Program-made: the position numbers and the translations under genes
Part shown: positions 41,954 to 50,314 of the stretch, piece by piece
How the letters are laid out: each line of letters begins with the position of its first letter
Numbering within the stretch: position 1 is the stretch's first letter
Notes under the pieces: generated by a model
Seen by the model: the letters and a program-made list of their open reading frames with translations, nothing else
Databases searched by the model: none
What the model was told of the DNA's origin: nothing
From: JAFAGX01 sp035624215
GTDB taxonomy: Bacteria; Acidobacteriota; Terriglobia; Terriglobales; Acidobacteriaceae
DNA length: 64,000 nt
NCBI GenBank assembly: GCA_035624215.1
Contig: DASPRY010000129.1
Coordinates: forward strand, 62,001 to 126,000
Direction of reading: 5' to 3'

Positions 41954-42991
41954 ATGCCTTCTGGTACCCAAATCGGCGAACGTGAACGTGAAATACTTAC
42001 TGCCATCGTAGAGACTTATATTGCTACGGGGGAGCCAGTGGGGTCGCGCACACTTGCGCGCGCCAGCCGGGAGGGACTCAGCCCGGCCACGATCCGCAAC
42101 GTGATGTCGGATCTCGCGGACGCTGGCTATCTGGATCAGCCCCACACTTCAGCGGGTCGCGTGCCCAGCCCTGAAGCTTATCGTTACTACGTCGAGCAAC
42201 TGACCGGTAACGCGCGCATTTCGGCTGAAGACGAAGGAATCATCCAGAGTTCGCTGCAAGGTATCAGCGATGTGCAAGAGTTCATGGAGCGCACGTCGCA
42301 CGTGCTGTCGCTGATCTCAAGAAACGTTGGGGTGGCTGTGGCGCTCGGTGGGCCGAGGAATGCACTGGACCACGTTTATTTTTCCCGCCTCGGAGATCAG
42401 AAGGTATTGGCCGTGGTGGTCACCAAGTCGGGCATAGTGCGAGACCGCGTGCTGCGTCTAGACATCTCGCAGCCCGATTTGGACATGGCGACGCGGTATA
42501 TCAATGACAATTTTCGTGGCTGGACGATCGACGCGATCAGAACGGAACTTGCCCGCCGTCTCGAACAAGAGCGGGGAGAATACGATCACCTGATGGCCTC
42601 GGTGGAACAGCTCTATCGCCGCGGAGCATTGGCGGATGAAGGCACGCAAGCGGTCTACGTAGAGGGCACCGCAAATCTGGTGGCGAGCGAGCAGGACCGG
42701 CAACATTTACAAGAGCTGCTACAGACCCTGGAAGAGAAACAAAAGATTGTGAAGCTGCTAAATGCCTACCTGGATGCCAAGCAGGAGGCGGTGCGCGTGG
42801 TCATTGGCCTGGATCAGGCTTTGCCCTCGATGCGCAACTTCGTTTTGATCGGCGCGCCGGCTCGCGTGGGGGGTGAAGTGATGGGTTCGCTCGCGGTGCT
42901 TGGCCCGACGCGCCTGGATTACCAGCACACGATGACTGCGGTTTCCTACATCGCGCGGCTGTTTGACAAAATCTTGAACGAATCGGAATGA
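41954..42991 (+). CDS. hrcA: Heat-inducible transcription repressor HrcA
   Basis: A 345-residue repressor. Residues 1-75 form a winged helix (REILTAIVETYIATGEPVGSRTLA, SPATIRNVMSDLADAGYLDQPHTSAGR). The rest is the GAF-like inserted dimerisation domain (NVGVAVALGGPRNALDHV, VVIGLDQALPSMRNFVLIGAP). HrcA binds CIRCE and is kept active by GroEL, linking chaperone load to expression. It leads the hrcA-grpE-dnaJ operon, and the CIRCE element above confirms self-control. Confidence 0.97.
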   Translation: MPSGTQIGEREREILTAIVETYIATGEPVGSRTLARASREGLSPATIRNVMSDLADAGYLDQPHTSAGRVPSPEAYRYYVEQLTGNARISAEDEGIIQSSLQGISDVQEFMERTSHVLSLISRNVGVAVALGGPRNALDHVYFSRLGDQKVLAVVVTKSGIVRDRVLRLDISQPDLDMATRYINDNFRGWTIDAIRTELARRLEQERGEYDHLMASVEQLYRRGALADEGTQAVYVEGTANLVASEQDRQHLQELLQTLEEKQKIVKLLNAYLDAKQEAVRVVIGLDQALPSMRNFVLIGAPARVGGEVMGSLAVLGPTRLDYQHTMTAVSYIARLFDKILNESE

Positions 42992-43000
42992 AATACTCTT

Positions 43001-43588
43001 ATGGCCAGAACCAATGGAAAGTCAGAAATTAAACCCCAGGACCTCGACACCGAGCACGAACTGCCGGCGTCCGACGAAACGGCTGATTCACCATCAGCCG
43101 CGGCGGAAATACCGGGGGTTCGTCCCGTAACCGAAAACGCAGAGTTACAGAAGTTGAGGGCCGAACGTGAAACGTTGATCGACCGTCTCGCGCGCATGCA
43201 GGCGGATTTCGAGAATTCACGCAAGCGAGCTGCCCGGGAACAGCAGGAGTTTCGCGATTATGCGCTGGCGGATGCGATTAAGGCTCTCCTTCCGACTCTG
43301 GACAGCTTCGAGCGGGCTTTGCAGTCCAGTCGGGAGAGGTCGGATCTGCGTGATGGGGTTGAACTGATCTACAAGCAGTTGCAAGACACGTTGACCAAGC
43401 TCGGCCTGCGTCCAATTCCGGCGAAAGGTGAACCGTTCGATCCCCGTCTTCACGAAGCTATTGAGATGGTCGAAACGTCCGAGGTTCCGGATCATCAAAT
43501 ATTAGAGGAACTGCAGCGCGGTTATAAGTTGAAGGATCGTCTTTTGCGGCCTGCGATGGTCAAGGTCGCGAGCAATTCAAAACACTGA
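43001..43588 (+). CDS. grpE: Nucleotide exchange factor GrpE
   Basis: A 195-residue protein. The acidic N-terminal tail (1-45) is followed by a long coiled coil (LQKLRAERETLIDRLARMQADFEN) and a C-terminal beta domain with GEPFDPRLHEAIEMVE and LQRGYKLKDRLLRPAMVKVA, the GrpE signature. It releases ADP from DnaK. It begins nine bases after hrcA. dnaK itself is not in the window. Confidence 0.96.
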   Translation: MARTNGKSEIKPQDLDTEHELPASDETADSPSAAAEIPGVRPVTENAELQKLRAERETLIDRLARMQADFENSRKRAAREQQEFRDYALADAIKALLPTLDSFERALQSSRERSDLRDGVELIYKQLQDTLTKLGLRPIPAKGEPFDPRLHEAIEMVETSEVPDHQILEELQRGYKLKDRLLRPAMVKVASNSKH

Positions 43589-43658
43589 CAGAAGCATTGG
43601 CCTTTCTATCCACGAAAGATCAATGCTGAACCCCAAATCGAAGGCTTAACAAACAATT

Positions 43659-44783
43659 CTGGCGAGCAACGTCAAACGCGATTATTACGAAGTGCTCGGA
43701 GTGACGCGGGAAGCGTCTGAACAGGAGATCAAAAGCGCCTATCGAAAATTGGCGCTACAGTTCCATCCCGACCGCAATCCCAACAATCCCGATGCGGAAG
43801 AGAAATTCAAGGAATGCAGCGAAGCCTATGCCATCCTAGCGGACGCCGATAAACGAGCGGCCTACGATCGCTTTGGCCACGCCGCCGTGAGTGGTGCGCC
43901 TGCGGGTGGGGTTGATCCTACAATTTTCCAGGATTTCAGCGAGATTTTTGGTGACTTCTTTGGGTTTGGAGACCTATTCGGGGGTGGTGGCCGTCGCCGC
44001 AGCCGCGCCCAGCGTGGCCCTGATTTGCGGGAAGACATTACGTTGGAATTTGAGGAGGCAGTCTTCGGCAAGGAGACCCAGGTTACTGTTCGCCGCCATG
44101 AAGTGTGTGAAGAGTGCCGGGGTTCGGGAGCGGCTGCGGGCAAAGCGCCGGTGACGTGTCGCTCTTGCGGTGGGCGTGGCCAGGTTCGCTATCAGCAGGG
44201 ATTTTTCAGCATGGCGCGCACGTGCCCGACTTGCCAGGGGGCCGGCAGCGTCATCACCGATCCCTGCGCAAAGTGCAAAGGCGAAGGCCGGGTACTGCGG
44301 CAGCGCGCGGTGGATGCCAAAATTCCCGCCGGAGTGGAGGATGGTACTCGAATTCGTTTTTCCGGTTTGGGAGAAGCGGGTGCATTTGGCGGCCCAGCCG
44401 GCGATCTATACGTCGTGCTTCACGTCAAGGAGCATCCTTTCTTCGAACGCGAAGGCACCGACCTGCACTGCGTCATCCCAATCTCCTTCACTCAGGCGGC
44501 CCTCGGAACTGAGATTCATGTTCCCACGCTCGACGGCGAGCATAGCTTGAAGGTTCCAGAGGGCGTGCAGTCTGGAACTACCATGCGCATCCGCGGCAAG
44601 GGCGTGCCTGTGTTGAACGGTCATGGCAAGGGCGATCTCTTTGTCGAACTTCGGGTCCAAACCCCAACCAAGCTCAACAAGCGGCAGCGCGAGCTGCTGC
44701 AGGAACTGGAAGGCAGCGCCAGAATTGAAAACAAGCCCCAGCGCCGGACGCTGATGGGAAAAGTGAAGGACATTTTCGGATGA
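43659..44783 (+). CDS. dnaJ: Chaperone DnaJ, probable CTG start
   Basis: A 374-residue type I DnaJ. The J domain has FHPDRNP (HPD motif), then a Gly/Phe stretch (GDFFGFGDLFGGGG), four zinc repeats (CEECRGSG, CRSCGGRG, CPTCQGAG, CAKCKGEG) and the C-terminal substrate domains. Helix I of the J domain (NVKRDYYEVLGV) starts before the first ordinary start codon, a GTG at 43692; an in-frame TAA lies at 43647. The codons between are ATT, CTG and GTC-type, so I place the start at CTG 43659, giving ASNVKRDYYEV after the initiator. A start at 43692 would cut into helix I. Confidence 0.9.
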   Translation: MASNVKRDYYEVLGVTREASEQEIKSAYRKLALQFHPDRNPNNPDAEEKFKECSEAYAILADADKRAAYDRFGHAAVSGAPAGGVDPTIFQDFSEIFGDFFGFGDLFGGGGRRRSRAQRGPDLREDITLEFEEAVFGKETQVTVRRHEVCEECRGSGAAAGKAPVTCRSCGGRGQVRYQQGFFSMARTCPTCQGAGSVITDPCAKCKGEGRVLRQRAVDAKIPAGVEDGTRIRFSGLGEAGAFGGPAGDLYVVLHVKEHPFFEREGTDLHCVIPISFTQAALGTEIHVPTLDGEHSLKVPEGVQSGTTMRIRGKGVPVLNGHGKGDLFVELRVQTPTKLNKRQRELLQELEGSARIENKPQRRTLMGKVKDIFG

Positions 44784-44858
44784 GGATCGAACCAGCAAGG
44801 GCACGAATGAGCGAAGGGATTGTTCCTTTGTGAGCCCTTGGTGGCTCAACTACTTCTG

Positions 44859-45566
44859 ATGAGCCGTCGTCGCTGGATCGCTGATGAAGTTAGCGGCAAT
44901 CGTGCGATCCTGCTAGGTCCCCATGCTGCGCATCTTTCACGGGTTCTGCGCGCCCGGATTGGTCAGAAATTCGACATCTCAACCGGACGTGAAGTCCGCC
45001 GCGGACTCATTACCCGCATCTCCCCCGAGCGAGTTGAATTCGAGTTAGGCGAAGTGGTCGCGTCTCCGGCTCCGCTTCAGGTTACTCTTGCTCTCTCCAT
45101 TTTCAAGTTTGATCGACTGGAGTGGGCGATCGAAAAGTGCACGGAACTGGGGGCTGGGCGAATCATTCCGGTAATTGCGCAACGCACCGAGACGCATCTT
45201 GCTGCAGCCGCACCGAAGCGCGTCGAACGCTGGCAACGAATCGCTCGCCAAGCGGCAGAACAATCCCGGCAACTTTCGCCACCCGAGATAACGGCTCCAA
45301 TCAAGCTAAAGCAAGCCGTTGCTCTGCCCGGCAGCCGGCGTATCGTTCTGTCGGAGTCGGAAGATCAAATAACCCTTAAGGAGGCTCTGAAGTCTCATGG
45401 TAGCAACGTGATTCTCGCCTTTGGCCCGGAGGGTGGGTGGACAGAAGCAGAACTTGAAATGTTCCGCAATGCAGGATGGATCTCAGCCTCCCTCGGAAAT
45501 ACCATTCTCCGTGCTGAAACGGCGGCCATCGTAGCGCTGGCCATTACTCTGGCAGAATTGCAGTAA
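44859..45566 (+). CDS. rsmE: 16S rRNA m3U1498 methyltransferase RsmE
   Basis: A 235-residue SPOUT methyltransferase that modifies U1498 of 16S rRNA. The N-terminal PUA-like domain (GPHAAHLSRVLRARIGQKFD) is followed by the knot: FGPEGGWTEAELEMF and LGNTILRAETAAIVAL. I prefer the ATG at 44859 (MSRRRWIADE), as the longer frame from 44820 adds an unlike leader. It lies 75 bases after dnaJ, a common gene order. Confidence 0.93.
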   Translation: MSRRRWIADEVSGNRAILLGPHAAHLSRVLRARIGQKFDISTGREVRRGLITRISPERVEFELGEVVASPAPLQVTLALSIFKFDRLEWAIEKCTELGAGRIIPVIAQRTETHLAAAAPKRVERWQRIARQAAEQSRQLSPPEITAPIKLKQAVALPGSRRIVLSESEDQITLKEALKSHGSNVILAFGPEGGWTEAELEMFRNAGWISASLGNTILRAETAAIVALAITLAELQ

Positions 45567-45628
45567 TTTGGATTATCGCGTGGCGCGCGTTATTCATTTT
45601 CGACTTCCCTCTGCTATGCTCCTCCTCA

Positions 45629-48583
45629 ATGGCTACAAAACCTTCGCCGGGATTGCGTGGTTTCGAACCTGAGGAACACCAACTGCAAGCGATCGAGCAT
45701 GTGCACGGTCCGATGCTGGTCGTGGCAGGCGCGGGTACCGGCAAGACGAGTGTCCTAATCCGCCGCATCGTGCGTCTGATTCGCGAGAACCATGCCCGTG
45801 CCGACGAGATTCTTGCCCTCACCTACACGGACAACGCCGCCGCCGAAATGCGCGAGCGGATTCAGGCCGAGCTTCATGCCACCGGCTCGCGCTTGCAGGT
45901 CTCGACCTTCCACGCTTATTGCAACAATCTCTTAATCCGTAACGACAGGGGGTTTAGCGTCCTCGACGACAAAGACCTATGGATTTTTCTGCGCAAGCGG
46001 ATTCGTGAATTGCGTCTGAACTATTTCGTGCGCGCGGCCAACGTCAGCAAGTTCCTGGACGACCTGCTGGATTTCCTCAGGCGCTGTCATGACGAACTGG
46101 TCAGCCCGGAAAAATATGCGGATTATGTTCTGCGCCTCGAGCGCGGCGAATTGCCCATTCCGCGCGTCTGCAAGTCCAAGGATGTCGATAGCCTGACTAA
46201 TGATGAGGTGGTCGGCCGCTGCCGCGAGATCGCGGCCGTGTTTTCGAAGGTCGAAGAGATGCTGGCTGCGGAGAATCTTGGCACCTTTGGCCACATGATT
46301 ACCCGTGCTTACGCGTTGCTTGGGCATGAGCCGGAATTGCTGGCTCGCGAACGCGAGCACGCGCGCTTTATTCTGGTGGACGAATTTCAGGATGCCAATT
46401 TTGCCCAGGTAAAGCTTCTGCAACATCTCTCGGGTGTAGAAAAGAACATTTTTGCAGTCGGCGATCCAGACCAGGCCATCTATCGTTTTCGCGGAGCATC
46501 AAGCGCAGCATTTGCTCTGTTTAAGCACAATTTTCCAGAAGCCAGAATTGTCGCTCTAGAAAAAAACCGCCGTTCGACTACCCCCATTCTGAAGTGCGCT
46601 CACGCACTGATTGCGAAGAATCCGGAATCATTCAGCGGGACTGGGACCGCACTCCGATACAAGCGAGCGCCGCTGATCTCAGCTCGCGAAGAAGAAGCCG
46701 TCCGGCACGGCCAGACTCTGCCCAGCCTTCCTGTCGAGGTTGTACTGTTCACGGCGGGTGGCAAGGACCTTGAATCGAGCGACGTGGTTTCTGTTGTGCG
46801 GCAGCGCCAGCGCCAGTTCCGCTGCAAGTGGAGCGACTTCGCAGTCCTTTATCGAATTCATCAGCACCGCGATGAATTGGTCGAGCAACTGGCCGCACAG
46901 AACATTCCTTACACCGTCGAGGGCATGGACATTATGGCAACCGCCGAAGCCCGGGATGTCTTTGCCTGCCTGGGCGCGGTCGTTTCAGCCGATGATGATG
47001 CCAGTCTTTTCCGTGTTGCCGCTTTGCCACAATTTGCTGTGGATGGCGAAGCGCTGCGGGCTGGAATTCGATCGCTTCCCCGGGACCAGGAACACGGAGG
47101 TATAGCCTCGGTGCTAAGTCAGATCGCAGGTGGAGCGGCGGTGCTAGATGGGTTGCAGGAAGTCCGGGAGGAAATTGCTCGAACTGCGGCAAAGAGCCGA
47201 AGCGCGCTGGAAATCATCATTGCAAAATTTGGATTTCAACATACTTCGCCGGTTCTGACAGCGATTCGCGAATTCGTCCGCCAATGGGAGGATAGGCCGA
47301 TTGTAAAGACAAAGGAACTAGGCGAGCTCCTGGAATATCTGGAATATTTTCGCGAGGCACGCGGCGCTATTGCAATGGCGAGTCCGGAACGAGATGCCGT
47401 CCGTCTTATGACGGCCCACTGCGCCAAGGGACTTGAATTCAACCACGTGTTTCTGCTGCGAGCCAATTCCAACTCTTTTCCGGCTTCTTACAGAGAATCG
47501 CTAGTTGAGTTTCCGCGTGAACTGCGAGATGCAGATTCCATTGCTGCGCAGGATGATAAAACCCTGCACGACCAGGAGGAGCGGCGCCTGCTTTATGTTG
47601 CGATGACGCGAGCACGCGATGGCTTGACGATCTACGCCAAGCGAGGGACTGGGAGAGACATAACCCCAGCGGGATATTTGCGTGATCTACTGAAGGATAC
47701 TGGTCTTCGCCCATACCTGCGCCAGCGTGCAACACGGGAATTCCAGACCGCTCTTTTCGCACAAGCCGGCCCGGCATCGGCAACGCTGCTCAGTCGATGG
47801 GTGGAATTGCCGCCGGCAGCCAACTTAAATTCAAAACTCAGTGCCAGCGCGGTGCAGACCTATGAGACTTGTCCACTACAGTTCAAGCTGGAGCGAGAAT
47901 GGAGAATTCCGGGAGAGGTCCCCGCAGCCATGCAATATGGTGCGTCCATACATCGCGTGCTACGTGCCTACTATGATTCTGTCCGCTTTGGCCGCACAAT
48001 GTCTGACGATGCGGTGATTGAGCTGTTTCTTTCCGACCTGCGCGCCGCGAAAATTCAAGATGCCTACCAGCACGACCTCTATGAAAACCAAGGCATGGCA
48101 CAACTGAAGGAATTCCTGGCGTGCTGCCGTAAACGCCCAGAGGTTGAGGTGCTGCATACGGAGGAATCTTTTGAGGTCAAGCTCGGGGGGACCGTGATTG
48201 CCGGGCGGATCGACCGCATGGATAAATCACCCACCGGCCAGGTAGCCATCACTGACTACAAGACTGGGAAACCACAGTCCCAGGAGGATGCGGATGAAAG
48301 TTTGCAGCTCTCAATCTACGCGCTGGCGGCGGGACAGAAATGGGGCTATCACATCGATCAGCTCGCTTTCCACAACCTCGACGACAATACGCGAGTCCTG
48401 ACCCAGCGCAGCAAGCAGCAGCTTCAGGAAGCAAAACTAAGAGCTGAAGAGGTTGCCGCAAAGATTGCGGCTGGAGAGTTCGAACCTACCACTGGCTTTC
48501 ACTGCAACTTTTGCGCCTATCACACGCTTTGCCCGGCTACAGAAAAACGACTGTACTCGATTTCAAGCGCCGACCGCAATTGA
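45629..48583 (+). CDS. UvrD/RecB-type helicase-nuclease with Fe-S cysteines
   Basis: A 984-residue protein. Residues 1-640 are a superfamily 1A helicase: Walker A AGAGTGKTSVLIRRI at about 34, VSTFHAYC, LVDEFQDANFAQV, GDPDQAIYRFRGAS, VRLMTAHCAKGLEF and YVAMTRARDGL. Residues 735-984 are a RecB-family nuclease (GRIDRMDK, then AITDYKTGK with the catalytic Asp and Lys). One cysteine near 747 (YETCPLQFKL) and three at 959, 962 and 968 (CNFCAYHTLC) match the 4Fe-4S clasp of AddB/AdnB-type proteins. A role in double-strand end processing is likely; the partner subunit is not adjacent. Confidence 0.9.
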   Translation: MATKPSPGLRGFEPEEHQLQAIEHVHGPMLVVAGAGTGKTSVLIRRIVRLIRENHARADEILALTYTDNAAAEMRERIQAELHATGSRLQVSTFHAYCNNLLIRNDRGFSVLDDKDLWIFLRKRIRELRLNYFVRAANVSKFLDDLLDFLRRCHDELVSPEKYADYVLRLERGELPIPRVCKSKDVDSLTNDEVVGRCREIAAVFSKVEEMLAAENLGTFGHMITRAYALLGHEPELLAREREHARFILVDEFQDANFAQVKLLQHLSGVEKNIFAVGDPDQAIYRFRGASSAAFALFKHNFPEARIVALEKNRRSTTPILKCAHALIAKNPESFSGTGTALRYKRAPLISAREEEAVRHGQTLPSLPVEVVLFTAGGKDLESSDVVSVVRQRQRQFRCKWSDFAVLYRIHQHRDELVEQLAAQNIPYTVEGMDIMATAEARDVFACLGAVVSADDDASLFRVAALPQFAVDGEALRAGIRSLPRDQEHGGIASVLSQIAGGAAVLDGLQEVREEIARTAAKSRSALEIIIAKFGFQHTSPVLTAIREFVRQWEDRPIVKTKELGELLEYLEYFREARGAIAMASPERDAVRLMTAHCAKGLEFNHVFLLRANSNSFPASYRESLVEFPRELRDADSIAAQDDKTLHDQEERRLLYVAMTRARDGLTIYAKRGTGRDITPAGYLRDLLKDTGLRPYLRQRATREFQTALFAQAGPASATLLSRWVELPPAANLNSKLSASAVQTYETCPLQFKLEREWRIPGEVPAAMQYGASIHRVLRAYYDSVRFGRTMSDDAVIELFLSDLRAAKIQDAYQHDLYENQGMAQLKEFLACCRKRPEVEVLHTEESFEVKLGGTVIAGRIDRMDKSPTGQVAITDYKTGKPQSQEDADESLQLSIYALAAGQKWGYHIDQLAFHNLDDNTRVLTQRSKQQLQEAKLRAEEVAAKIAAGEFEPTTGFHCNFCAYHTLCPATEKRLYSISSADRN

Positions 48584-48591
48584 GCAAACCG

Positions 48592-48627
48592 AAAAAAACT
48601 TAGGGGGACGCTTTTCGCGTCCCCCTT
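48592..48627. terminator. Bidirectional terminator
   Basis: GGGGGACGC (48603-48611) pairs with GCGTCCCCC (48617-48625), loop TTTTC. The minus strand ends in a seven-U run just past the stem; the plus strand has TTCTTTTCCTT. It closes both the helicase gene and the tiny gene on the other strand. Confidence 0.9.
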
Positions 48628-48647
48628 CTTTTCCTTGCAGAAGGCTC

Positions 48648-48689
48648 TTAGTGCTTCTTGGCCTTCTTTGCTTTCTTCTTGGTTGCCAT
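48648..48689 (-). CDS. 13-residue lysine-rich peptide
   Basis: ATG at 48689 to TAA at 48648 encodes MATKKKAKKAKKH. GGGAGA lies eight bases before the ATG, a near-consensus promoter lies at 48750-48778, and a strong terminator follows, so the transcript would be about 140-150 bases. Eight of 13 residues are lysine and one is histidine, like the tails of nucleic-acid-binding proteins. It could bind DNA or RNA, or the transcript could be a small RNA with a chance frame. I do not know a named family. Confidence 0.6.
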   Translation of the reverse strand: MATKKKAKKAKKH

Positions 48690-48749
48690 TAACTATTCTC
48701 CCTTTCCATTCTTCATGGATAGCAACGATCTTCTGTTGCAACTGATTGA

Positions 48750-48778
48750 AATCTAGAGTTAATAAAAAGTGATGTCAA
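48750..48778 (-). promoter_or_regulatory. Promoter of the tiny lysine-rich gene
   Basis: TTGACA (48778-48773), a 17-base spacer and TAGATT (48755-48750) on the minus strand, placing the start near 48743. The remaining bases up to the thiolase gene (48779-49027) show no other gene. Confidence 0.75.
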
Positions 48779-49027
48779 GAGAAAAATGAAGTTGCTCAAC
48801 TCATCGATGCGACACCAAGGTCACTTCCACGGAGCAACTCAGAACTTTCTTGGTGTCTCAGTGATCGCTTCGCTGCGGTGGCGGCATCATGAGGGAGTGA
48901 GAAGGAAGTGCTTTCCAACCCGCCGTGTGTCCGCGCAATGTCGATGACCTGTAGCGTGTATTCAACCTTTTTTCGCGGCGCACATCTATAATTTGAGAGC
49001 ATGAATGAAACGGCAGGAGTGGGGTAA

Positions 49028-50221
49028 ATGGCTAATTTCGACGGTATCGTCATCATTTCCGGGTGCCGCACGCCGGTAGGAAAATTTCAGGGCAGTCTTT
49101 CTGATTTGAGTGCCCCGCAACTGGGCGCCATCGTGGTACGGGAATCGGTCAAGCGCGCCGATCTCGATGCCAAGCGAGTAGACGAATGCATCATGGGCAA
49201 TGTCGTCTCCGCCGGGTTGGGGCAGAATCCTGCGCGCCAGGCTGCAATCTTCGGTGGTTTGCCGCCCGAGGTAGGTGCCATGACCGTCAACAAAGTTTGC
49301 GGCTCCGGACTGAAAGCGGTGGCACTTGCCGCGCAAGCCATCCAGACGGAAAACAGTTCCATCGTGGTGGCCGGCGGAATGGAATCGATGACCAACGCTC
49401 CCTACCTGCTTCTGCAGGCGCGTAAGGGATATCGCCTGGGCAACGCGCAGATTATCGATTCGATGGTGCACGACGGGCTCTGGGACATTTACAACGACTA
49501 TCACATGGGCATTACCGGAGAGAATGTTGCCGAGAAGTACGGAATCACGCGGGAGGAGCAAGATCAGTTTGCACTGAACTCTCATCGCAAAGCTGTGGCC
49601 GCGATTAAGGAATGCCGGTTTAAATCGCAAATCGTACCCGTCGAATTACCGGCGAAGAAGAAGGGCGGTGAACCCGTCATTTTCGACAAGGATGAGTCGC
49701 CACGTGAAGACACGACGATTGAGATACTCCGTTCTCTAAAGCCGGCGTTCAAGAAGGATGGAACGGTCACCGCCGGCAATGCCCCGGGAGTGAACGACGG
49801 CGCCGCAGCAGTGGTGGTTACCAGCGCGAGGCGGGCTAAAGAGCTCGGCGCCAAGCCGATGGTCCGAATTGTCGCGCAAGCAACGAGCGGCATTGATCCC
49901 AAGTGGGTGATGATGGCGCCAGTGAGTGCGGTAAGAAAGATTTGGGAAAAAACCGGCTGGCGGAATGAAGACGTCGATCTTTATGAATTGAATGAAGCGT
50001 TTTCGGTGCAGGCGCTCGGGGTAATGCGCGAGTTAGGCCTCGATCCGAACAAAGTGAACGTCAATGGTGGAGCTGTGGCGATAGGCCATCCCATCGGGGC
50101 CAGCGGGGCTCGCGTGCTGGTTACCCTGATCTACGAGATGATTCGTCGCGATGTCCACCGTGGGATTGCGGCGCTGTGTCTCGGTGGAGGAAACGCGGTG
50201 GCGATGGCGGTGGAACGGTAA
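49028..50221 (+). CDS. Acetyl-CoA acetyltransferase (thiolase)
   Basis: A 397-residue thiolase. Cys91 in VNKVCGSGLKAV is the acyl-carrying nucleophile; the His is in NGGAVAIGHPIGASGAR and the second Cys in CLGGGNAVAM. It joins or splits acetoacetyl-CoA. The length and sequence fit the biosynthetic/AtoB branch rather than the long-chain FadA branch. No fadB, phaB or mvaS is adjacent, so the pathway is open. Confidence 0.93.
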   Translation: MANFDGIVIISGCRTPVGKFQGSLSDLSAPQLGAIVVRESVKRADLDAKRVDECIMGNVVSAGLGQNPARQAAIFGGLPPEVGAMTVNKVCGSGLKAVALAAQAIQTENSSIVVAGGMESMTNAPYLLLQARKGYRLGNAQIIDSMVHDGLWDIYNDYHMGITGENVAEKYGITREEQDQFALNSHRKAVAAIKECRFKSQIVPVELPAKKKGGEPVIFDKDESPREDTTIEILRSLKPAFKKDGTVTAGNAPGVNDGAAAVVVTSARRAKELGAKPMVRIVAQATSGIDPKWVMMAPVSAVRKIWEKTGWRNEDVDLYELNEAFSVQALGVMRELGLDPNKVNVNGGAVAIGHPIGASGARVLVTLIYEMIRRDVHRGIAALCLGGGNAVAMAVER

Positions 50222-50314
50222 AGTGAAGGTGCACCGTCCGCCGGGTGCGGATCCAACCAGCTCTCACTGAGATGACCGACAGCAGTCCTTCGAGCTCATC
50301 CTAACGCTGTGAGG

